A stretch of 5,653 bases of DNA from an uncultured Lysobacter sp. (GTDB lineage: Bacteria; Pseudomonadota; Gammaproteobacteria; Xanthomonadales; Xanthomonadaceae). How positions within the stretch are numbered: position 1 is the stretch's first letter; every line of letters begins with the position of its first letter. Under the pieces are notes generated by a model, which searched no databases, had not been told where the DNA came from, and saw only the letters and a list, made by a program, of their open reading frames with translations. Below, one piece after another: positions 1 to 5,653 of the stretch. The stretch is taken from contig CALTXS010000076.1 of the NCBI GenBank assembly GCA_943913335.1, forward strand, positions 1 to 5,653, given 5' to 3'. Position numbers and translations under genes: made by a program.

Positions 1-1781
1 GTTCCCGTGGTGGCGCCGTAACCGACGACCAGACGCTCTTCGGCCGTGGCAACACCCACGACTGCATACGGACAACGTTCGCGTTCGCAAATCGCCTCGA
101 ACACAGGCACCTGATCGGCCGGCATGCCGAGCACGTAACGCTCCTGCGATTCGTTACACCACAACTGCATCGGCGACAGCGAGGGATCATCGGTCGGCAC
201 CTTGGCCAGATCGATCACCCCGCCCAGGTTGGAATCGTGCAGCAGTTCCGGGATGGCATTGCTCAAACCGCCCGCGCCGACATCGTGCGCCGAGGCGATG
301 GGATTGTCGGCACCCAGTGCGACGCAGCGATCCAGTACTTCCTGGCAGCGGCGTTCCATTTCCGGGTTGTCGCGCTGCACCGAGGCAAAATCGAGATCCT
401 CGGACGATTCGCCGGACGCAACCGACGAGGCCGCACCACCACCCAGTCCGATCAGCATCGAAGGACCACCGAGCACGATCACCGCATAGCCGTCTTTCAG
501 GCCCAGTTTTTCGACCTGATTGCGGTCAATCGCACCCAGACCGCCCGCCAGCATGATGGGCTTGTCGTAGGCACGCACCTTGTGATCGTGTTCGGTCTCG
601 AGCTCAAAGCTGCGGAAATAACCCAGCAGATTCGGTCGGCCAAATTCATTGTTGAAGGCCGCGCCGCCGAGCGGTGCTTCCTGCATGATTTCAAATGCCG
701 AGGCCATGCGCGGATTCAGAACACGCGGCATTTCCCACGGTTGCGGCGCACCCGGGATGCGCAAGTGCGACACGCTGAAACCGGTCAGGCCGGCCTTGGG
801 CTTGCCACCGCGGCCCGTCGCGCCTTCGTCACGGATCTCGCCCCCGTTACCGGTGGACGCTCCGGGGAACGGCGCAATCGCGGTCGGGTGATTGTGCGTC
901 TCGACTTTGATGGCGAAGGCGGACTCGACGGCTTCCTCGGAGCGGTACAGTCGCGTACCCGGTTGCGGACGGAAACGGTGGCCCGTATAGCCCTCGACCA
1001 CGGCAGCATTGTCGCTATAGGCCGAAAGGGTGTTCTCGGGCGTCATCGCGTGCGTGTTCTTGATCATCTTGAACAAGGACAGCGGCTGGTCCATGCCCTC
1101 GATAGTCCACGACGCGTTAAAAATCTTGTGGCGGCAGTGCTCGGAGTTGGCCTGCGCGAACATCATCAGCTCGACATCGCTGGGCAGATGCGACAAGCCG
1201 GCATAACGCTCACGCAGATATGCGATTTCATCGTCAGCGAGCGCCAGACCCAGACGCTTGTTGGCGCCTTCGAGATCGTTCAGCGCAATGCGTTCGAGCT
1301 CGCCGCGCGGCGGCATATCAAACAGGGCGAAGCCGTCGTTGGCGCTGCGCAGCACCGATTGCGTCATCGGATCATGCAACACCTTGGCGAAGGCTTTGGC
1401 CGCCGCCGAATCCATGCCCGGCACATCGGCCAAATCGTAACGCCAGCCCCGCTCAACACGGTCGACCGGCAGGCCGGCGCCTTGCAGCAGTTCGGTGGCC
1501 TTGGAAGCCCACGGCGACAGCGTGCCGATGCGCGGCGAAACAAACAGCGAGTCGGCCCCATGCGGTTTATCGGCCGTCTGCGTCGAAGCCTGCAAAATGC
1601 GCTGCAAGGCCGCTAAATCGAGATGGGAATCGGCACCGGCCCGCAATTGCACCCAGTACACCGGATACGCAGCCAGCAGCCGCGCTGCGGGAGCAATGGC
1701 CTGAAGTTTTGATTGCAGTCGTTCGAAGCGGAACGGAGACAGGGCGGAACCGCCCTCAAGCACCAACATTTGACCAGCCAT
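1..1781 (-). CDS. purL: Phosphoribosylformylglycinamidine synthase (FGAM synthase), N-terminal 593 codons, runs off the window
   Basis: Converts FGAR, glutamine and ATP to FGAM, the fourth step of de novo purine synthesis, in the cytoplasm. Only the first 593 codons are present; the single-chain gammaproteobacterial enzyme is about 1300 residues, so the rest of the synthetase half and the glutaminase domain (catalytic Cys/His/Glu) lie outside. The frame is intact and tracks E. coli PurL throughout: opening [40 protein letters not shown] with His215 matching the FGAR-site His of the Salmonella enzyme, ETHNHPTA at 294-301, [24 protein letters not shown] near 372-384, GLGGGAASS near 445, DVGAGGLSN near 505, and CNESQERY at 542-549. 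Met1 (1781-1779) is chosen as the first ATG after the spacer, but Met5 (1769-1767) gives an N-terminus closer to homologues, and neither has a clear Shine-Dalgarno sequence. It lies 54 nt after dsbC and may be read through from it or started from the TATAAT box in the spacer. No PurR-like operator was seen. Confidence 0.98.
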   Translation of the reverse strand, partial: MAGQMLVLEGGSALSPFRFERLQSKLQAIAPAARLLAAYPVYWVQLRAGADSHLDLAALQRILQASTQTADKPHGADSLFVSPRIGTLSPWASKATELLQGAGLPVDRVERGWRYDLADVPGMDSAAAKAFAKVLHDPMTQSVLRSANDGFALFDMPPRGELERIALNDLEGANKRLGLALADDEIAYLRERYAGLSHLPSDVELMMFAQANSEHCRHKIFNASWTIEGMDQPLSLFKMIKNTHAMTPENTLSAYSDNAAVVEGYTGHRFRPQPGTRLYRSEEAVESAFAIKVETHNHPTAIAPFPGASTGNGGEIRDEGATGRGGKPKAGLTGFSVSHLRIPGAPQPWEMPRVLNPRMASAFEIMQEAPLGGAAFNNEFGRPNLLGYFRSFELETEHDHKVRAYDKPIMLAGGLGAIDRNQVEKLGLKDGYAVIVLGGPSMLIGLGGGAASSVASGESSEDLDFASVQRDNPEMERRCQEVLDRCVALGADNPIASAHDVGAGGLSNAIPELLHDSNLGGVIDLAKVPTDDPSLSPMQLWCNESQERYVLGMPADQVPVFEAICERERCPYAVVGVATAEERLVVGYGATTG

Positions 1782-1803
1782 TCGGAGTCGTCAGGGACCC
1801 CGT

Positions 1804-1809
1804 ATTATA
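1804..1809 (-). promoter_or_regulatory. Candidate sigma-70 -10 box (TATAAT) for purL
   Basis: The minus strand reads a perfect TATAAT in the dsbC-purL spacer. Transcription would begin near 1797, giving a leader of only about 16 nt to Met1 or 28 nt to Met5 of purL. I find no convincing TTGACA-like -35 at 16-18 bp spacing (that region reads as G/C-rich sequence) and no TGn extended -10, so the call rests on the hexamer and its location. Its AT-richness stands out against the surrounding GC-rich sequence. Confidence 0.45.
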
Positions 1810-1817
1810 AGCCAGCC

Positions 1818-1833
1818 GCGAGGCAAGCCCCGC
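1818..1833 (-). other. Small hairpin directly after the dsbC stop codon
   Basis: In the minus-strand transcript GCGGGG and CCTCGC can pair (six pairs, one G-U) around a CTTG loop, beginning 2 nt after the TAA of dsbC. No U-run follows; the sequence continues into GGCTGGC and then the TATAAT box. It is therefore not a standard intrinsic terminator. It could stabilise the dsbC 3' end, partly attenuate read-through into purL, or be a chance product of GC-rich DNA. Confidence 0.25.
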
Positions 1834-1835
1834 CT

Positions 1836-2717
1836 TTAGCCCTTGGATTTAGTCGCTGCCCATGCATCCAGGCGCTGTTTCAGTACGGCCGGTGGCAGAT
1901 ATCCGCCAATCATCTGACCGTCTTGGGCCAGAATCATGGGCGTACCGGTCAGACCCGAACGCTGGCCCACCACGTACTGGGCAGCCACTGTGTTCTTGCA
2001 ATCCTTAGCCGGCACCTTGCCGCCGGTCTTGGCGTTCGTCAGTGCGGCCTTGCGATCGGCAGCGCACCAGACCGAGATCATGTCCACATAGTCCTTGGAA
2101 CCCAGGCCCTGACGCGGAAACGCCAAATACTCGACGGCGATGCCTTGCTTGTTGATTTCGGCCATCTCGCTGTGCAGCTTGCGGCAGAATCCGCACTCGA
2201 TATCGGTAAAGACCGTAATGGTGTACTTGGGATTGGCCGGGCTGAACACGATGCGATCCGACTGCGGGATGGTCTTGAGCAGGCGCACGCGCTCGGCAGC
2301 CAGAGCATCTTCGGACAGATTGGCTTGCGAGCCGGCATCGAACAGACCGCCGCCCTGACCCGCCAGAAACACGTACTTGCCGTCATCGCTGACGTACACG
2401 ACCTGCCCGCCAATGATCATTTGGCGAAAGCCCGGCATCGGCGCGGCACTGATGTTTTCGACCACAATGCCCGGGTTGAAGCGCTTTACGGCGTCCAGCG
2501 CGCGCGCATCGGCGGTACCGGGGGCTACTTGGACATCACGGTTCGGCAAAGTGGTTTTGGCCACGGGCACTTGTGCCTTGGCATTGGAGCCGTCGGCCGG
2601 CGTCTGCTGCGCGCAGGCGGCCAGAGTGAAACCGCCAACCACCACGGTGAGCACCATTTTTTGGATTGCACGAATATTCAAGGACGTCACACCGCTTTTT
2701 TGCTCAGAGTTACCCAT
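1836..2717 (-). CDS. dsbC: Thiol:disulfide isomerase DsbC, predicted lipoprotein form
   Basis: Rearranges incorrect disulfides in secreted proteins and is normally kept reduced by DsbD. The 293-residue product has a basic N-terminus, a hydrophobic segment at about 21-34, and a textbook lipobox LAAC at 32-35, so Cys35 should be lipidated; Ala36 at +2 would favour outer-membrane sorting under the E. coli rule. A low-complexity tether (about 36-68) precedes the DsbC dimerisation domain (about 70-125, including VYVSDDGKYVF) and a thioredoxin-fold domain with FTDIECGFCRKLH (active site Cys175-Gly-Phe-Cys178) and cis-Pro260 in TGTP. Cys218 and Cys240 match the structural disulfide of E. coli DsbC (Cys141-Cys163, the same 22-residue spacing). 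E. coli has CGYC, so Tyr is replaced by Phe. The start at 2717 lies 24 nt after xerD with only a weak GGTG-type ribosome site; GTG at codon 10 or ATG at codon 21 would also keep the lipobox, although codon 21 would leave almost no basic n-region. Confidence 0.95.
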   Translation of the reverse strand: MGNSEQKSGVTSLNIRAIQKMVLTVVVGGFTLAACAQQTPADGSNAKAQVPVAKTTLPNRDVQVAPGTADARALDAVKRFNPGIVVENISAAPMPGFRQMIIGGQVVYVSDDGKYVFLAGQGGGLFDAGSQANLSEDALAAERVRLLKTIPQSDRIVFSPANPKYTITVFTDIECGFCRKLHSEMAEINKQGIAVEYLAFPRQGLGSKDYVDMISVWCAADRKAALTNAKTGGKVPAKDCKNTVAAQYVVGQRSGLTGTPMILAQDGQMIGGYLPPAVLKQRLDAWAATKSKG

Positions 2718-2741
2718 TATGGCACCGCACCAATGGCGCAG

Positions 2742-3713
2742 TCAGCCACGCGGGTGGTGCTTAGCGTGCAACTGTTTAAGTTGCTCGCGGGCGACCAGCG
2801 TATAAATCTGCGTGGTACTGAGCGAACTGTGTCCCAGCAACATCTGCAAGGCCCGCAGATCGGCTCCGTGATTGAGCAGGTGGGTGGCAAAACTGTGCCG
2901 CAATCCATGCGGCGACACCTTGTCGGGATCCACCCCGGCGAGCGCCGCATAGCGCTTGATGTCGCGCCAGAACTGCTGCCGATTCAACGCCTCGGCCTTG
3001 GCGGTCAGAAACAGCTCGGCCACCGGCTTCTTGCCGGCCAGCTGCGGACGCGCCTCGTTGAGATACCGCTGCAACCAGTGCTGCGCCTCATCGCCCAAGG
3101 GGACTAAGCGCTCCTTGCTGCCCTTGCCCATCACCCGCAACACACCTTGGCGCAAATTGACCGCCGTCGAAGGCAATCCCACCAGCTCACTCACCCGCAG
3201 TCCGGATGCATACATCAGCTCCAGCATGGCGCGATCGCGCAGCCCTTCGGGCCGACTCTCATCGGGCGCGGTGAGCAATGCGCTGACCTGGTTTTCACTG
3301 AGCGCCTTGGGCAAAGGTCGCGGCAATTTTGGGGGCTGCAACAATGCCGTCGGATCATCGGCACGATGGCCTTGCCGCAACAGCCAGCCGTAAAAGGCGC
3401 GCAGGGTCGTCAGCAACCGCGCATTGCTACGGGGCGAATACTGTTGCCCGGCCCGGAACGCCAGGTAATTAAACAAGGTGGCCTGATCGAACTGATGCAG
3501 GCCCTGCGACGTGACGCCGCCGGCATCCGACTGCCAGCGACTCAAGCCTTCTAAATCCGTGCGATAGGCCTGCAAGGAGGCGCGCGCCAGCCCCTGCTCA
3601 GCCCAGATCGCCTCGACGAACCGGGCAATCCACGTCGCATCATCGGCCGCAACCGCCGGCCGTTGCTGGGCCTGCTGGCGTCGATTGGCAATGCCTTGGG
3701 ATTTGACGCTCAT
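2742..3713 (-). CDS. xerD: Site-specific tyrosine recombinase XerD
   Basis: Works with XerC at the chromosomal dif site to resolve chromosome dimers, activated by FtsK at the division septum. The 323-residue protein has the SAM-like DNA-binding domain (about 26-115) and the catalytic domain (about 130-315). All active-site residues are present at a constant +25 offset from E. coli XerD: Arg173 in [10 protein letters not shown], Lys197 in [12 protein letters not shown], His269 and Arg272 in [20 protein letters not shown], His295 in [14 protein letters not shown], and nucleophile Tyr304. The C-terminal [10 protein letters not shown] is the XerD-type tail and supports XerD over XerC. The 25-residue N-terminal extension, rich in Gln and Arg, is not in the 298-residue E. 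coli protein; no internal ATG, GTG or TTG would give the shorter form near codon 25, so Met1 stands. Its ATG overlaps the TGA of the RDD gene by one base (TGATG), with no clear ribosome site, implying coupled translation. dsbC follows after 24 nt, as in the E. coli xerD-dsbC pair. Confidence 0.97.
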   Translation of the reverse strand: MSVKSQGIANRRQQAQQRPAVAADDATWIARFVEAIWAEQGLARASLQAYRTDLEGLSRWQSDAGGVTSQGLHQFDQATLFNYLAFRAGQQYSPRSNARLLTTLRAFYGWLLRQGHRADDPTALLQPPKLPRPLPKALSENQVSALLTAPDESRPEGLRDRAMLELMYASGLRVSELVGLPSTAVNLRQGVLRVMGKGSKERLVPLGDEAQHWLQRYLNEARPQLAGKKPVAELFLTAKAEALNRQQFWRDIKRYAALAGVDPDKVSPHGLRHSFATHLLNHGADLRALQMLLGHSSLSTTQIYTLVAREQLKQLHAKHHPRG

Positions 3714-4204
3714 CAGCGCTTAATGAAGCGAGTGTGCGAGATCAGATCGTGAAGGGTTAGGCGATCCTTGCGGAAATACGCCACCCAAAAGCCAAGCGGC
3801 AAGGCAATCAGGCCTGCCAAAAACCGGACCCATAATTGCCGGTACGAAGCGAACTCACCGCGCTCATCGACCACGTAGCTGCGGAACGGCTTCATGCCAA
3901 TGGTCTGCCCACCACGATGCCAGCTGACGGTGGCATACAACCCGGTGATGCCGAACAAGGCGCAGAACAGCACAAACGACTCCAAACCGCCGGGCAGAAT
4001 CGCCGCATGCTGCTGCGCATAGGCTGCGCCCTGCGTTGCGCTCAAGCGCCAGTAATGCAAGGCCAGAAACAGCACCACGATCACAAACCACAGCGCCATC
4101 GCCGGGAATAGGTCATAAACCAGTCCGATGAGACGGCGGCCGATTCGAGCAGGCACAGCGGCAGGGAATTGCGTGCCTTGTTGCGGAAGCGCCTGCTCCC
4201 TCAT
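3713..4204 (-). CDS. RDD-family integral membrane protein of unknown function
   Basis: A 163-residue inner-membrane protein. The RDD family is named for one Arg and two Asp residues, all recognisable here: Arg24 and Asp31 in [11 protein letters not shown] at the start of helix 1, and Asp153 in [13 protein letters not shown] at the C-terminus. Three hydrophobic segments are visible at about 33-50, 74-93 and 126-143; the middle loop carries the family-typical GGQTIGMK (98-105). Function is not established; some RDD proteins have been linked to ion or metabolite transport, which cannot be assumed here. The start is the ATG at 4204-4202, which overlaps the lptG stop as ATGA; the same frame is open upstream to an ATG at 4423, but that would overlap lptG by more than 200 nt and the added residues are not membrane-like or RDD-like. 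The stop shares one base with the xerD start. Tight coupling on both sides means its dose should follow that of LptG and XerD. Confidence 0.88.
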   Translation of the reverse strand: MREQALPQQGTQFPAAVPARIGRRLIGLVYDLFPAMALWFVIVVLFLALHYWRLSATQGAAYAQQHAAILPGGLESFVLFCALFGITGLYATVSWHRGGQTIGMKPFRSYVVDERGEFASYRQLWVRFLAGLIALPLGFWVAYFRKDRLTLHDLISHTRFIKR

Positions 4205-5301
4205 CCGGACTTGCGCCGGAACAGGTAGTACGCAAACAGCAGCATCACCACCGTTGGCACGGCGTAACCCACGCGCAAATCCAGCTTGTAGACCTTGGCA
4301 AACTCGACAAAGGTCGATTGCAGCAGGAAGAACGCCAAGCCGAACACAATGCCGATAAACAGTCGCTTGCCCAAACCGCCCGAACGCAAGGTGCCGAAGG
4401 CGAATGGAATGGCCGCCAGGCACAAGGCCAGAATATTGATGGGATAGAACCAGCGGCCCCAGTAAAACTCTTCGAAATCGGAGGCTTTGAGCTTGTTGCG
4501 CTCACGGTATTCCATACCGGCCTTGAGTTGCTGCGCGCTCAAATAGCGCGGCCGATCAATGTCCGCACCGAGCGAGGTCGCATCGAGCTTGGATACCCAA
4601 TGCATGCTGGCCAATTTGTCCTCTTTAATGGACCGCTCGGCGAACGTGGTCTTAGTGACTTGGCTTAGATCCCAGCCATCGCCGGTATGCACGCCGGTCT
4701 TGGCATGGGTAATGGTCTTGAGCTGCCCGTTGGGTGCGAACTCGAACAGACGCAAATCCTGCAGCTCCACCCAGCTGCGCTTGCCGTCATCTTTTTCCTG
4801 GCCGCCTTGCGCGTTGATGATGAACTCGCCCTCGCGCGCCCAAACGCCCGAGTAACGCGCCACGATCATGTCTTTAGAGGTCTTGGAGGCACGCAAGGCA
4901 TCAGCCGCGCGCTCGCCCCAGGGGCCCAGCGTCTCACCGGAAATCACCATCAGCGCGGTCAGCAGAGCAATTGCTGCCGCCACCGACAGGCCCAGACGCC
5001 GACGCGACAGACCCAGGGCCCGCAGCGCCGTCAGCTCCGAAGAGGCGGCCAGATTACCGAGCGCCATCAGCGCACCGATCACCGCCGCGTAGGGGAACAG
5101 CTGATACAGGCGTCGTGGGACGGTGTACACCATGTACGTAATGGCCTGCAGCACGCCGTAGTTGCCCTTGCCGACGCGGTTGAATTCATCGGCAAAGCCC
5201 AGCGTCAGGTCCAGACCGAGCATGACGGCCCAAACGCCGACGACCATTAGCAGCACGGTACGACCAACGTACAAGTCGTGGATTTTCGGCACTAACCTCA
5301 T
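4201..5301 (-). CDS. lptG: LPS export ABC transporter permease LptG
   Basis: With LptF and the ATPase LptB2, forms the inner-membrane complex that extracts lipopolysaccharide and passes it through LptC and LptA to the outer-membrane LptD/E translocon. The 366 residues match the family length (E. coli about 360). The layout is typical of YjgP/YjgQ permeases: helix 1 at about 14-34 following the DLYVGRTV opening, helices 2 and 3 at about 66-85 and 104-121, a periplasmic beta-jellyroll at about 130-270, and helices 4-6 at about 284-302, 313-331 and 344-361. The coupling helix SSELTALRALGLSR (87-100) holds Glu89, equivalent to the Glu that docks into LptB. The ATG at 5301 overlaps the lptF stop as ATGA and has a strong G-rich ribosome site just upstream. 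LptG is favoured over LptF because it is the downstream member of the pair and because of its N-terminal sequence. No defects seen. Confidence 0.95.
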   Translation of the reverse strand: MRLVPKIHDLYVGRTVLLMVVGVWAVMLGLDLTLGFADEFNRVGKGNYGVLQAITYMVYTVPRRLYQLFPYAAVIGALMALGNLAASSELTALRALGLSRRRLGLSVAAAIALLTALMVISGETLGPWGERAADALRASKTSKDMIVARYSGVWAREGEFIINAQGGQEKDDGKRSWVELQDLRLFEFAPNGQLKTITHAKTGVHTGDGWDLSQVTKTTFAERSIKEDKLASMHWVSKLDATSLGADIDRPRYLSAQQLKAGMEYRERNKLKASDFEEFYWGRWFYPINILALCLAAIPFAFGTLRSGGLGKRLFIGIVFGLAFFLLQSTFVEFAKVYKLDLRVGYAVPTVVMLLFAYYLFRRKSG

Positions 5302-5653
5302 GCAGCCCCCCCTTTACGGAGGATCGGCAGCGCAATCTTGGGGCTGGCCACACGGCCATCGCGCAGATACATATACACGCCTGCAATGAGTAAGGGCAGC
5401 GAGATCCACCACATGCCAAGACTGCCGGACAACTTGCCGTCTTCGATCCAGTTGCGCGAGAGCAGCATCAGGTCGAATGCGACCATGTACAGCAAAAACC
5501 CGAACATGACCCGCCCGTAGCGCGCCTGGCGCGGCATACTGCGAGCCAAGGGCACCGCCATCAGCGCAAAGGCCAAGGTCAGGAACAGCGGCGTCAGACG
5601 GTAGTGCAGCTGCGCCTGGGCCTGCGGATCGGAATCGCCAACCAGGCTCAGAA
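5298..5653 (-). CDS. lptF: LPS export ABC transporter permease LptF, C-terminal 117 residues, 5' end outside the window
   Basis: Partner of LptG in the LptB2FG lipopolysaccharide extractor. Only the last 117 codons are inside; the frame is open to the window edge. The visible part is the end of the jellyroll and the last three membrane helices. The segment DPQAQAQLHYRLT, then MAVPLARSMPRQARYGR, aligns with E. coli LptF (AQAELNWRIT, MVVPLSVVNPRQGR), which separates it from LptG. Helices are visible at about window residues 19-37 (LTPLFLTLAFALMAVPLA), 47-68 and 80-97. The C-terminus ends in LRKGGAA, encoded over a G7 tract. The TGA overlaps the lptG ATG by 4 nt (ATGA), the classic coupled arrangement for this pair. 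A TTG at 5576 begins an internal open frame but is only an in-frame Leu codon, not a start, because homology continues upstream of it. Confidence 0.94.
   Translation of the reverse strand, partial: LSLVGDSDPQAQAQLHYRLTPLFLTLAFALMAVPLARSMPRQARYGRVMFGFLLYMVAFDLMLLSRNWIEDGKLSGSLGMWWISLPLLIAGVYMYLRDGRVASPKIALPILRKGGAA
5306..5315 (-). promoter_or_regulatory. Ribosome binding site of lptG inside the end of lptF (AAAGGGGGGG)
   Basis: The minus strand reads AAAGGGGGGG, then CTGC and the lptG ATG. The purine-rich run can pair with the CCUCC end of 16S rRNA with a spacing of about 5-9 nt depending on register. It is the clearest ribosome site in the window; the RDD, xerD, dsbC and purL starts have weak or no such sites. 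The same bases encode Lys-Gly-Gly near the LptF C-terminus. Confidence 0.55.

Noticed and set aside
237..1616. Plus-strand open frame of 459 codons
   Set aside because: It is antisense to purL in exactly the same codon register, so it stays open simply because purL avoids TTA, CTA and TCA codons; it ends at a TTA Leu codon of purL. Its translation is rich in Arg, Gln and His and resembles no protein I know, while the purL strand matches E. coli motif by motif.
1818..1833. Intrinsic terminator for the lptF-dsbC operon
   Set aside because: The hairpin has six pairs with one G-U, but no U-run follows it; I list it only as a hairpin.
3023..3037. Inverted repeat CCGGC-TTCTT-GCCGG inside xerD
   Set aside because: Only five base pairs, fully within coding sequence and expected by chance in GC-rich DNA.
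1713..3107. Plus-strand open frame of 464 codons
   Set aside because: It runs antisense across dsbC and xerD, both of which happen to share the same codon register, and ends at a TTA codon of xerD (in RLVPLG). It crosses a gene boundary on the other strand and has no recognisable domain.
3713..4423. Longer, 236-codon version of the RDD gene
   Set aside because: The extra 73 codons lie fully inside lptG, which is well supported by homology. The ATG at 4204 gives the ATGA overlap and a normal RDD length.
5298..5576. Separate 92-codon gene starting with TTG at 5576
   Set aside because: LptF similarity continues upstream of this codon to the window edge, so it is an internal Leu codon of a truncated lptF.
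1..5653. Mobile element, defence system, CRISPR array, tRNA or other RNA gene
   Set aside because: Nearly every base is accounted for by housekeeping genes on one strand with uniform composition; I saw no direct repeats, transposase, spacer-repeat pattern or tRNA-like fold. xerD is the chromosomal dimer-resolution recombinase, not an integrase of an element.

Overview
The window looks like chromosomal core DNA from a Gammaproteobacterium with a GC content of roughly 60% (estimated by eye). All genes read on the minus strand, so biological 5'->3' order runs from high to low coordinates: lptF (C-terminal part only) - lptG - RDD-family membrane protein - xerD - dsbC - purL (N-terminal part only). 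The proteins resemble E. coli LptF, LptG, XerD, DsbC and PurL closely enough to align motif by motif. xerD next to dsbC is also seen in E. coli, but the addition of lptFG, an RDD gene and purL is not the E. coli layout. A Xanthomonadales-like or related lineage is my guess, with low confidence.

Region by region: 5653-5298 is the end of lptF; 5301-4201 is lptG; 4204-3713 is a small three-helix RDD protein; 3713-2742 is xerD; 2717-1836 is dsbC; 1782-1835 is a short spacer with a hairpin and a perfect TATAAT box; 1781-1 is the first 593 codons of purL, which leaves the window. The first four genes are packed with 4-nt (ATGA), 4-nt (ATGA) and 1-nt (TGATG) overlaps, and dsbC follows xerD after 24 nt. 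This is strong evidence for one transcription unit with translational coupling. purL may be read through from dsbC and also have its own promoter. There is no stretch of 300 bases without a gene.

Functionally this is housekeeping. LptF and LptG are the membrane subunits of the ABC transporter that extracts lipopolysaccharide from the inner membrane. XerD resolves chromosome dimers at dif with XerC. DsbC repairs wrong disulfides in the cell envelope, and an essential client in E. coli-type systems is the LPS translocon protein LptD, which gives a plausible functional link to lptFG. PurL carries out the fourth step of purine synthesis. The RDD protein has no assigned function.

I found no mobile element, CRISPR array, RNA gene, phage remnant or defence system. 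The points worth a second look are modest: DsbC carries a lipobox and is probably a lipoprotein rather than a soluble periplasmic enzyme; an uncharacterised RDD membrane protein is locked into the lptG-xerD junction; a G7 tract doubles as the end of lptF and the ribosome binding site of lptG; and purL appears to have a very short leader. Two very long plus-strand open frames (459 and 464 codons) are antisense artefacts.
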